A stretch of DNA of 64,000 bases from Atriophallophorus winterbourni (lineage: Eukaryota; Platyhelminthes; Trematoda; Plagiorchiida; Microphallidae). The notes below the pieces were generated by a model. The model was given only the letters and a program-made list of their open reading frames with translations, had not been told where the DNA came from and searched no databases. The stretch is from assembly GCA_013407085.1 (NCBI GenBank), contig JACCGJ010000629.1:58408-122407 (forward strand), in the 5' to 3' direction. This document shows, in pieces, positions 11,720 to 22,177 of this stretch. The first letter of the stretch is position 1. The number at the start of each line of letters is the position of its first letter. The position numbers and the translations under genes are program-made.

Positions 11720-12540
11720 ACCAAGTAAGAGCGGGGAATTTGAGCACCAGCATCCAGGATCGTGTCGAAATTTGGTCAGATATTTTTGCAAAACGATTTG
11801 ATTGCAGACATGTATTAACTCACGGTGAGTATTCAAATCGACTATACGTGATATCACATGATTGTGAATTATTTTTCCAGCAACGAATATTTAATATGTT
11901 ATCGTGATATGAAAGCGAAGCACCTTTTCTGCGTAATAGGCACAAACAATGCAATAGTTTTTGCCACGAACTACGATCACGTGACTAAAAAAACGAGGCC
12001 TAGCGAAATGGCGCTGTTCACTCTCAGCTCGCGTAGTCGATTTTCGAATGCGCTCACCCAGGTATGAATAACAATGTGATCGAAGCAGTGACACGTATAC
12101 TAGGGTGATACGATCAAATAACCGAATCGCGCGTCGTGGGACGTGGCAGCGGCAGTGAGAAAGTATATTTGAAGAGAAACCACGAAAATCAAAACTGAAA
12201 GACCTGGTTTATCGAAACCGCTTTCACGTTTTAGTGAATGGCGAACTTCCTTCGAAAATCAATTTGTGGACAACTGATTCCAAAATTGCCATACATCGGA
12301 AAGAAAAATAGCACTGCGACCCTAGGCTAACGAGATTACTTTGGCCTGGAATTTTCCAGACTCGTTTTGACAAAAAATTGATGGAATGAATGATGTCTAT
12401 AGAGATACTTCCGGGTCAGAAATATGATATTTATCAAACGAATTAATATTGACCTATGAGTAGCTACTGTTGCACTGGGATGGGATTATCTGCAAAAATG
12501 CATAATATTTATAAGCCAGTTCAAACGAAAACACTATGCT
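11720..12540. other. No recognised feature
   Basis: I see no domain or known repeat. Overlapping open frames on both strands at 11858-12094 have no recognisable content. Confidence 0.35.
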
Positions 12541-12548
12541 GTGACAAA

Positions 12549-12665
12549 GCTCATTTGCATGTATTTCCATCACACACACACACACACACACACCCAACGA
12601 CTGGTTTCGTGCTGTTTGCACTCATCAGGTAGGGACAGTAGGATCAGGATCCGCATGCGCTTGAA
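12549..12665 (-). repeat. Partial hammerhead repeat with CA microsatellite
   Basis: This is a reverse-oriented fragment of the 233-bp family. It retains the octamer (ATTTGCAT, 12552-12559), the hammerhead and the GGATCC-GCATGCGC block, and then stops. A (CA)n run of about 20 bases (12570-12592) has expanded between the octamer and the ribozyme, where other copies read TCACAC. Confidence 0.8.
12593..12634 (-). ncRNA. Hammerhead ribozyme, type I, intact core
   Basis: On the minus strand CUGAUGA (12622-12628), GUGC-AAACA-GCAC and GAA are all intact. Stem III is ACCAGU, so two base pairs can form but the dimer palindrome is broken. Stem I pairs CCCUAC with GUUGGG, with one U-U mismatch. Cleavage would fall after the C complementary to 12599. 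Confidence 0.75.
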
Positions 12666-12679
12666 ACTATGCTGTAACA

Positions 12680-15600
12680 TTTTTTATCCAGCGTCTGATT
12701 TTGACAAAAATTCGGTTAAATAGCGCTGAAAATGTTGCTGCTCAACACTATAAAAGATGAGAAGAGGGGTGAAGTGAGAAATCAGTTAAAGCCTTACGAA
12801 CAGTGAACAAAGACGCTAAGCTGTCAAAGCCGGTGCATGTACCATAATAATTACAGCATTGAAGTGGTCAGTCGAACTTAAGTTTTCGAAAACTGTAACA
12901 CTTATGTATGCGCGAAAAGTTCATCACCAGTTCGGTTTGTGCATTCAAGATTAAGTAGCTGAAGAAAGAAAACGTCACGTCATTGCCAAGAAAATGAAAT
13001 TTGTTTTTATGCATTTCAAAAATTTTTAATCTAGGAGATCAAACAGATCACGTGGTCTGATTAAATTGACGTATTTCGCCCACACAGAACGTGTCTATCC
13101 CGTGACCATACGAAAATAAAAACGCTAAATTTTGACCTGGCCAGTTCGAGAAAGTGCGTTAAATAGTAAGTGCATATTTTACGTGCTAGTGTTTGAAGGT
13201 CAACAAATCACGTGACCTTCAAACCGGATGCCTAAACAAAGTTCGGTGATTACTGTAATCGATAGCGTGTCTACACGAAAATGGCGTTTTCTATAACGTA
13301 GTGACTGTCCATATTGCCAGATCATCCAGACAATCCAAAATAATTGCTTAAGAAATCTGCCTTAAACAACAAGTGTCAATAAATGTGCCTCACTCTCAGT
13401 ACTGCGGCACTATCACTCATTATATAGAGGACAAACGTCATTAAGACCTTCCTAAAAATTAAAATAAATCGAGTTAATATACTGAACAACTGTAGGCCGA
13501 TTGTGAATGTAACGTTTTGGTATTTCACTTTTAGCGGGAGCCTACACCTTGATTCTAAAACATCCCTGCGTTGATAAATATTTTGCAACTTAAAGTTCAT
13601 TAGTATAGTTGGCATTCTTCGCACAACCCTGGTATTACATAAGTTTTCAATCAGCTAGAGACCAGCGGTACACACCCAACACAGCTTGGACACAAATGTG
13701 AGGTTTAAATTTTATAGAATTGAAATACGTTATGCTAGACTCTAATTCCTGTTGTACACCGGCTATTTCCTTTGAAAAACGTCCCACATTAGTTTGCATT
13801 GCTCTAAGAGATGAGGATTGGTCCCATCTAACAAGCGTATGTATGGACTAGATTGTTTGCGTTGTCCATAGTTATGCTTATGCGAACAGCAAAGTGGTTA
13901 ATGTTTTGTGCTGGTCACCCCCACACACGCACATTCGTCAATTACGGACGTCTTGGGCGCCCGACCTCGAAAACTCTGTGGTTCTGTAGTTAAAAATTTG
14001 GTTCATAGTACGAACCCAATCTTTCAATGCCAAACCTTGTGTATCCTAAATGTTATTTCTTCACCAAGGAAAAAGAAGCCACAATGTACATCGTATTCGG
14101 GCGTAAACACCCGGTTGATGTGTCAAGAGATCGTCAAGCAGAAATCTGGAGAAGCTCGTGATAGATGGCTAAAAACAGATATTAGTATGTGTTAAATGGA
14201 TGTTTTGTGTTACGTTCAAAGCAAGCTATCGAAAACTTGAAATAAAAGTTACAAAACCGTGTACGACGAAGCAACGCGTTTATTTCGTGGATTGTTTAGA
14301 CCAAATAACCCTACGATTATGAGTTCTACAAATGACTAAAGGACAATACACAAACGCGAGCAGATTAAACAATCATTTCATTCTTTAAAAACGCAAAATG
14401 TTTACTATCTTAAGATCAGGATTAACTAGTATTTTTGAACAGCGAGTAACTCCACACCTTCGCTGTTTGCTTTGGACAAGTGAGTACCACGTGCAAGTCA
14501 GTGCATGACGTACTGATCGATCGCATGCCGCGCATAAAATAGCCTGTTGTGATTTGTCCGATCAATATGCGGCACATGATGTCTGAGTGCCTCGAAAAAA
14601 GTCAAGGTCGATGAGCATGTGACAAGCTGGGCACTAGGGCGAGTATCGGACTGAATTGTAGTGCGGTTTTGTAGCAGCAGCTTAGTTACAGATTAATTCA
14701 TCGTATTTTACCTTGTGAGTTTTAGTCAGAAACAGATTAGGCGAGTGCACTTATCCGAAGGGTCTTATGAAGGATAGACAAAAAATCATAATTTACTACA
14801 CGTTAACTAGGTCCTAGTTCCAGGCGTAAAAATGGAGCATGAACCGCACAAGAAACTTTTGGATCATTCAAAGATATCCTGCGCTACAAATACAAAAAAT
14901 TGCTCGCCTCCATGCAATGTGTCTTACATATTTGTTGAAACCATTACTTGGAAAACACATTATTCCAAGTAGGATCAGTAGCATCTTACGGCGCAAATGC
15001 CGTACATGAAAGATGAATTCAGTAAAGTAAAGGCGACATCAGCACGAAAGCTCCTATTCAGCTTTAATCGTCAAGCCTCATGACAAGCTCTTCTCGCCAC
15101 TCAACTTTACAGCATGCAACATTAATCAAACACTCAAAAGAAAATACCTACAACAAGAACGCCACTCAGCATCATTACGAAATGCATTTGTGAGGATGAG
15201 CAGCCATCGTGAATTCGGATGGTGTAGACCCGAACTAGGAAGTCGGGTGATTGTCCAGACCATATCCTGTTTACATGTCAAAGCCTTCATCCGCATAAGC
15301 TAAGTTACAGTCTGGTCGCTAATAAAACGTCAACATTCCCAGACGTGTGGCAAATAATTATTAAGCCGCTTGTAGTCCGTATCGATTGAAGACCTCGAAC
15401 TGAGGGCCAGTTTCGATTTACTAATCTATATAGATATAAAAAATGCGTTAGAGATTACATGATGCATATGAAATTGTGTTGATGTATCGTACAAACTTTA
15501 ATGTGCAGTAAGCTAACTTGATTAAAATGAACCGATTCTTTTTAAGGGTCAGCGACATAGACAAAATTGGGGTAAGAAAGCGATTAGTCAACAGCTCCAA

Positions 15601-16540
15601 TTCGGGCACTTTCATCGGTGGAGAGCTTCGAAAAACCGCCTTTCAAGTTTTACGATGTCAAAAGTATGATGGTGCTAGCTTGCTGACGCTCTTGTTTTGA
15701 GAAACTGTGAAAGAATGAATTCATTTAACCAAATGTTCAATGGCTTACGCCAGTTAATTTAGGCTACAGCGGAAGTGGAAGCTAGGAAAGGAACTCTAAC
15801 TTTAGGGCTGTTCAACTGAGATATTTAGTGAAGAGATTAAAAGTTTTGCTTAATGATAACCCATAAGTAATGGAATCATTTTATCACACACCTTCTCTCA
15901 TCCAGAAAACTCAAGTCGCATAGACGTAGAACGAAAGCTCGGGCATCATGAAGCTAGCTTCTAAGGACATCATGAAACACTGGTGAACCATGATATTGAA
16001 AACACCAGCCATTGAAATATCATAGGCAATAAGTAAAATCGTTGAACACGCTTCCACACCGGTGCCTGATATGAAAAGAAGATCCTCCGTCTAGTTTTGA
16101 GACACTTCAAAGATAAGATACCATTAGCAAGCTCACTAATAATCTATTAAGTCAGCCACAGCATGTACGTAGGCTAAATTAAAAGTAACTAAAGTTAGGA
16201 GTTAGACACAGAAAACTTATCAAAAGGCGACTGAAAGGTAAGAAAGTCTCGATTCCCCTCATTTTCGATTTATCCTTCGCAGAACATGCATTCTAAAATG
16301 ACCGTATTGTAGACCTGTGTGGTGTAGATGCCGGGTGTCGTGCTATTAACCATACACACGAATGCCAAGCGATCGAACTCAAAACAGGTAATTTTTCGGT
16401 TTGTAAGTAGGATGGGGCAGAGTTTCACATAATATATTGATTGGTCAACAAAAAATTTATCTGTAACTGCGGAAACGTGAGTAGCATATTATACTATCCG
16501 TATATTGTTTAACTCACTTCCCAATCACCGACTGAGACCA
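12680..16540. other. No recognised gene or repeat
   Basis: Nearly 4 kb without a match I can support. The longest open frames, 13376-13624 (minus) and 13908-14195 (plus, 95 codons, basic), show no motif, and no paired splice signals were convincing. A diverged exon or ancient transposon could be hidden here. Confidence 0.35.
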
Positions 16541-16544
16541 TAAA

Positions 16545-16675
16545 ACCCTTTTGGTGCTGTTTGCTCTCGTTAGCTCAATATTGGTCCACTCTGTTCAATC
16601 ACGTGAACGCAACAATTTGAACAAAATGACCGCAGTTGCAAACCTTTCCGTCACAATTTCCCACGCGTGTGAGAT
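16545..16675 (-). repeat. Two fused, degenerate hammerhead-repeat pieces
   Basis: GGTGCTGTTTGC.CTCGTTAG corresponds to the reverse complement of the hammerhead (stem II loop and CTGATGA box, here decayed). CTGTTCAATCACGTG matches the hairpin region of the solo copy at 6650. TTGCAAACCTTTCCGTCACA then matches the start of another unit. About 90 bases are deleted between the first two blocks. Confidence 0.5.
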
Positions 16676-16879
16676 AATCAATACTAGCCGAACGATTAGC
16701 TAGCTATAGAAAAGAATGCATGCAAATAGCGATATTTCATCAACATTTTTAGTTATGCACTTTTATGCACGTGAACGCGGTCAACTGACCTTGACCGCAT
16801 CAGCGACAACGGATTAACGGTGGATAAAAAATTTGTTAGAAAAATCGAACCTCAACTACACTCCAGACTTTATTACACT

Positions 16880-17480
16880 CCTCATCCGCAATAATGTTAG
16901 TTCAAGATAACTCAAAGTTTTTAATAGTTTAAAAAGCAACGAACTTAAGAACAGCCATAGGATGGTAAATATTGAAATGTAAGTATATAAACAAGATAAG
17001 GAATTAGATTAAGCAGTATATAAGTGTTCGGGAAACGAATAATTCAATAAAAATTTATCTAATTTCGTTTCAAAGTCACGCAAGCTAGTGGAGTGAGCAA
17101 CGGTAGAGGGTAAACTGTTCAAAGTAAAACAGACACGGACAGAGTAAAAATACCTTCTACAGTTCAGGTGGGAATGGGGTACCACCAGCACATATTCATG
17201 GGTCTGATAACTTCTCGTATCCTTTTGCGTGAATAAATCCTGTAAGGGATGGTTCGGGGTATGAAATGTTTTGTAAAGTAAGATAAGGTCTCCTCTGATT
17301 CGTCGATAGGGAAAGTCGAACATATTCAGTTGAGCTATCCTTTCTTTATAAGGCTTGTTTCGGATGCTGAGAACTAGTTTTGTTGAGCGGTGATAGATTC
17401 GTTGAATAAGTTCAACATCCTTCTTGAGTCAGGGAGACCATGACTGCACACCGTATTCCGTGACTGGTCTCAAGTATGAA
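16880..17480 (-). mobile_element. LINE family A 3' end (RT C-terminus and tail)
   Basis: The minus frame 17323-17009 (104 codons) reads YRRIRGDLILLYKTF, then HSHLNCRRYFYSVRVCF and a terminal helix LDKFL. This is the conserved C-terminal domain after the RT thumb in this family. Upstream (17480-17330) the text is broken but recognisable as the end of the thumb. The 3' tail (16985-16900) includes CCATCCTATGG and CTTTGAGTTATCTTGAA, as in 51.0 kb. The element is 5' truncated. Confidence 0.85.
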
Positions 17481-17489
17481 AGCTTTCAA

Positions 17490-19170
17490 ACAGTGGATAG
17501 ATGCTAAACAGTATGATTTTGAAGCTATGCTTGTACAACAAACCCAAACACTAGCCTTATCGGTTGTTTAAAATTTTTATTCCAATACGACTAAATCGCG
17601 AGCGATATCGGAAATTTGCAGCCATCGCTAACTGTTAAAACTTTATTCCCAGAAACTTCAATCGCTATCCTCAGCAAGATTACACAAGCAGTAATCGTTC
17701 ACTGCTCTAAAATTTGATCTCGCATCTTGCGTTGGGCCAATCAAACATGTACACACAAAAAAGTTAGAGATTATTTGCCGTGCGAGTCCAATTACTATCG
17801 AAAAAGCATCATCTGCTTGTTCACCTTAATTCCATTGTCTCTCATGAATCAGAACGTTAGAAACCAGACAACGCCTCTAACGTGATCAATTTCGATCGCA
17901 TGGTCTAGATTTACTTTATCGATTGTGAGCATGCAGTGACGATTTCGCTGAAACATATGCGCACTTCAATGTAGAGTAGTTATATTTGACAACCATTTGT
18001 GATTCCCTAGTTGGAATTACAAGGACCATGAACCGATATATTTTACTAAGATAAATGCCCTCATTTCGCAGTTCAGCATTTTACCTACGGTACATGATGA
18101 GTTTTTGGAGTGAATTACAATACTGATGCATTCGCAATCTGGAGGTGTTGTAGGGTCCCAACGTATTCACTCATCACAAAGGCAATGGAATTAGCAAGCA
18201 AGCGAATGTTTATTAATCCGAATCAAACTCGTAAGACAAAGAGTAATGTTGAACTAATTGTCTGTAAATTTTCGGCTTACTAAACACAAGTTATTGGCTG
18301 CGACTTTAACGAATGTGCAATTGTGATAAAGCACAAGGCAAAAAATGAGGAAATTTCTAGCCCGTTAATACTAGAGTTGAATTAGCTATAACCATCGCAA
18401 GCATAGGCAACACAGCTATTGCGTAAAACTCATTGAGAGGCAAATGGAAGAAAGATTGCCGAGAAATTCTTGGAGCCTGTCTGGCATAGCAGCAACGGGC
18501 GGCTTAACCGGGTGACCGGAGCGAAAAGGGAATTCTAGTTGACGCCGGTGGCCAATCAGAAGCTAACGACTAGCGTAAGAATGTTGGGCCGAATCGTACA
18601 GAAAATCATTTTCTTGTATTCTAGCATCAACTGAGTTCTACGTATTCTTCCTGTTTCCTTCGATTGAGGACAGAGCCCCAACTCGGAGTTGGACTGTAAG
18701 TGCGCGAAGGTGAATAACACCAAAACGGAAGCTCATCGACTGCTCTCGATTCCAGTAAAAACATCACTTAACGGAAGAAATTGTGGTTCGAAAATTAAGT
18801 AGTGGCAATCTTCGAACAGAATTCAGCATACACCTCCGAAAAAGCGAAAAACCATTGATTCTATACCACAACAAATAACGATGTTTGTTGCATATACCAT
18901 AATTTTTGAAGTTCACATTACCGGCCGAATTAGAACTGACAGTACCCTAGTAGTGTCTTAATGAAAACAGAATACAAAATTGCGGGTAGTGAAATAAAAA
19001 GCCGTTTATTATACGTATTGCTGTAACTAGGTTGGCTAGTCATATCCAGGCAACCTGCTGGGTGTCAGTCAATCTGTTCACAGTTCTTACTTAATGTGAA
19101 TCATTTGCTCAACTATTTGTCACTGTTCGTCTAGATTCAGACCAATGCGTCATGATGACAATGATGCACA
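17490..19170. other. No recognised feature
   Basis: No open frame of note and no repeat that I could match within the window. Confidence 0.35.
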
Positions 19171-19264
19171 AACAAGATCTTGTTACCAATCGATTGAAAT
19201 AGGTTTGGGACCGATGGTGTATTCATAATGCAAGGAAATTTGAGTGCAATCGGTTAGAGTAGTT

Positions 19265-19310
19265 TTTGTGTAACGTTTCACTGCTGACACAGAAGCTTCG
19301 TCAGACCAAG
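19265..19310 (-). ncRNA. Minimal hammerhead motif in left arm
   Basis: CUGACGA (19298-19304 on the minus strand) is followed by the stem II hairpin, GAA and ACGU-U. Stem II has one mismatch compared with the right arm. The catalytic positions are all present. Confidence 0.45.
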
Positions 19311-19537
19311 AGTGACAGTCAGGACAGGGAATATGATTAAGTAGTAGTCAACCCCCCACCACTGATTTGACCTGACCGCTAAACAGCCTATAGTACACCT
19401 ACAGTGTGTGAAGTCTCATGGAATGATCAGGATCAGTGGTCGATTTGCCTACTAGTGTGTATCCACATCAATCTAATACAAGTGAACACTGTCAAGGTCG
19501 GTTGACACAGCGGCCCACATGCGTCCTGAGTCTCACC

Positions 19538-19585
19538 CTTAGTCTGACGAAGCTTCTGTGTCAGAAGTGAAACGTTACCCAAAAA
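19538..19585 (+). ncRNA. Minimal hammerhead motif in right arm
   Basis: CUGACGA (19544-19550), a bulged stem II AGCUUCU-GUGUC-AGAAGU, GAA (19569-19571), palindromic ACGU and U as the base before the cleavage. Stem I pairs for only two bases, so efficient monomer activity is unlikely. Confidence 0.45.
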
Positions 19586-19684
19586 CTACTCTAACCGATT
19601 GCACTCAAATTTCCTTGCAAGATCTTGTTACATTGATTTGCTACCGGTAGTGCCGAAAAAGCCAGATCTAACTGTTATCTTTCT

Positions 19685-19795
19685 TTTTTGTATCCGTCTA
19701 GGCCTGGAAAAACTGGCAATATCTCGGACAACGTACAGCCTATGACTGCGCGACAATTTGGATGGCATCCGGATTGTGATTTCATACATAGGCAA
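19685..19795 (+). repeat. Short SINE-like repeat, diverged copy 1
   Basis: GTCTAGGCCTGG...CTGGCAATATCTCGGAC..CGT.CAGCCTATGACTG and the tail GATTTCATACATAGG align with the better copies at 20.64, 21.6 and 24.56 kb. Confidence 0.5.
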
Positions 19796-19968
19796 TGAAT
19801 GAACGCTGTTTATCTGTAATTTGGAGCTGCTGAAAATCAAGGGTCTATTGAAACTCGCTTCTAATAATTATAATAAGAGTCGGGCAACAAAGTGATTTAT
19901 TACTAGATAAAGAACTTGTAGAATTAGTGAATTATAGTTAATTGGGGGAAATGTCCGACATGACTGGT

Positions 19969-20403
19969 TTAAGAGGTTAAAACCAGCCCCGAGACAATTA
20001 AAGGGAAATAAATCGGAAAGGGGATGTTAGGGCCTGATCCAGAAAAACTAGGAATCGTTTGGTAGAAAGCCGTGATGCAGTCAGAAAAAGGGAGGCGAAA
20101 CAAGGGAAACATGAGGCGCAGAAAAACAAAAAGCACAGGCTTGAAATGCCCGTGGGAGCTTGGACTGACGCGGGTTTCGAAAAATTGCGTGCAGCCACCG
20201 GGAGAAAGCATTGGCAATAAAGAAACCGGGTCATAACAGAGGGCGCGATTCCACATTGCGACGATAGACTGAATCTGTTTCTGAGATGAACCGTTTTCGG
20301 GGTCTGAAAAATTTTGAAATGGGATAGAGAACGTAATATGAAGTGGATATGGTAGGACGAAACATTTGTGGAAATCTAATTTAACATCATGAGACAGGTA
20401 CAT
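19969..20403 (-). other. Unrecognised 144-codon open frame
   Basis: The frame is rich in Phe, Pro and Ser and matches no family I know. An alternative frame overlaps it (19998-20234). It could be chance, or part of a 3' untranslated region of the minus-strand PDCD4 gene upstream. No splice or polyadenylation evidence ties it to anything. Confidence 0.15.
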
Positions 20404-20642
20404 ATGGATAGACTTCGTTCTTCCGACACAAGCGACAGCGTTCTACGAAGGTCTATAGAGACTGCAAACAACGCAATTGTTGTTCAGCACAAATTCTAGT
20501 TTACAGTAGTAAAGTGTTAGTAATATGGTCGGCACACATAATGATGCATTGGAGGAGAAGCTTATTGTTCTATTGTGCTCGCGGGGTAGCACAAGTCCTA
20601 AACACCATCATCCGTACTAATTGTAATGCTGGTGATACATAT

Positions 20643-20755
20643 GAACGCCTGGGCAACCTGACAGTGTCGTAACCCAAATACACTCTCTGACTGTGGAGCA
20701 TTTAGCCTGGATCCAGGCTTTTGATTACATATATACATACATACATATAATTCAC
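20643..20755 (+). repeat. Short SINE-like repeat, copy 2
   Basis: This copy has CGCCTGGGCAACCTGACAGT, CTCTCTGACTGTGG, the palindrome GCCTGGATCCAGGC, then GATTACAT and a (CATA)n-type tail up to about 20750. The tail is typical of LINE-mobilised short repeats. Confidence 0.6.
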
Positions 20756-21107
20756 TTCGCAAACGGCTAAAATCCAGACTTTATCTGCATAAAGATAAAG
20801 AAGTGAAACAGAAAGGAAAATTTGAGAGTCGAGTAGAATCTTTGAGGCCACTAAATGAATTCACCAGGTGGTTTCCGAACTATTAAATTAAAATAGCATG
20901 GTGTGGCGAAGTCCATTGTGAAAAATCCACTACGAAAAGACTTCAAATGGGAAACGAGTAACGATCGATACACGTTATCAGCTTTCTGCCTATGATATGT
21001 ATTATGTCACCTTAACTGGCTCCTGCAAGTTATGGGCGAAGGTAGAACACAATTGGGCTATGCGAGACGCGCTCAAAGAACTAATTGGATTTCTCAAGGT
21101 TTAGAAA

Positions 21108-21482
21108 TAGCGGGTCAACAAAAACTGCGGCTGTATTGAGGCGCGAAGGCTAAATGGGGTCCCGGTAATGCATACAAACCTTTCTAAGTTATTACGTCAA
21201 CTCGGAGAGAACATCAAAAATCTGGAGAACCTGACGAAACTCTATTCGCAAACACTGTCGATAAAGATCAAGTTACTCCACTGGAACAGTTTTAGTGCCC
21301 GGCATGAGCCTGTGCCCGTTCATTTAAACAAATCTACGGATGAAGAAATCGGTGAAAGCGAAGGATTTGTAAGGCGATCCAAAGCTGTTAACCTTGATGT
21401 TAAGCTAACGGGTCAGACCAGTCCATCAGGCAATCTTCGACTTACTTTCGCTAAGGAACGGATCAAAAGTAACTGGATTTAA
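21108..21482 (+). other. Unrecognised open frame of about 120 codons
   Basis: The frame is open from a stop at about 21108, with a Met at 21168, to a stop at 21480. It has a helical Leu/Lys-rich first half and a Ser/Lys-rich second half. I do not recognise it. It may be a decayed LINE ORF1 piece or a host exon. No flanking splice sites stood out. Confidence 0.2.
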
Positions 21483-21599
21483 AGTTTCCAAGGAATTTAA
21501 TGTGCAACAACGAGACGTATGCATTGGAGCAGTGCCTGTCGAACAGACGTTAAGAACCACTTACTCTTCATGGATAAAAGTTAAGATGTTACTGTATGT

Positions 21600-21715
21600 A
21601 TGTATGCATGAAATCACAAGACTAGTCCAGCCAGTGTTACACAGTCATAGACTGCATGTGGGCTAAGGTACTGTCAGGTTGCCCAGGACAAGACGGGTAG
21701 GAAAACAGAAGTGGC
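21600..21715 (-). repeat. Short SINE-like repeat, copy 3
   Basis: Read on the minus strand: CTGGGCAACCTGACAGTACC, CATGCAGTCTATGACTGTG, then GATTTCATGCATACATACATACAG as tail. It is clearly the same repeat as 20.64 and 24.56 kb, in reverse. Confidence 0.6.
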
Positions 21716-22177
21716 ATTAAAAGTACAGCGAGTTCTCGTATACAGCTCACTAGCGGTGTCAAAGCAATTTTACACGGGGTTAATTGCATGGGATCGAAGT
21801 GCCGAACAATTCCACATCCGTGCACAATTTCGGCCAACCGTGGTACGTGCGTTAGTTTAATAAATCCTGTTTGAAATCATGCAGTCACAGAGAATGCGCA
21901 TCGGTTTACAGACAGACAGGTTATCCGAAAAATTGGGAAGCGACAGTGATAATGAGACTGCACCTTGTTCTCGGTTTAAAATCACTGCCGCCGGAAATGA
22001 TAAGCAGTGTGACGGTAGCGTATATAGATGAGCAAGGTAGGCGAACCTTTACCAGTACCGTAGATGACCAACTCTGGGAAGTATGGATGCTTAGTAATAT
22101 CTCACAGAGCAAAACAACCGATTAGCATAATGAGTTTAAAAACTCTGCAGAATTCAAACTGTTGGGGAAAATCTTAT

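Larger units (their letters stand above)
19187..19617. repeat. Foldback element with inverted Penelope-type hammerheads
   Basis: This 431-bp unit is bounded by 14-bp direct repeats CAAGATCTTGTTAC (19173-19186 and 19618-19631), which look like a target-site duplication. It starts with the palindrome CAATCGATTG. Arms of about 100 bp (from 19231 and to 19617) are inverted copies and each contains a complete minimal hammerhead core pointing outward in opposite directions. The centre (about 19340-19515) is shared with 6850-7043. Inverted flanking repeats with hammerheads are a known arrangement in Penelope-like elements. No GIY-YIG or RT coding is left. Confidence 0.7.
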
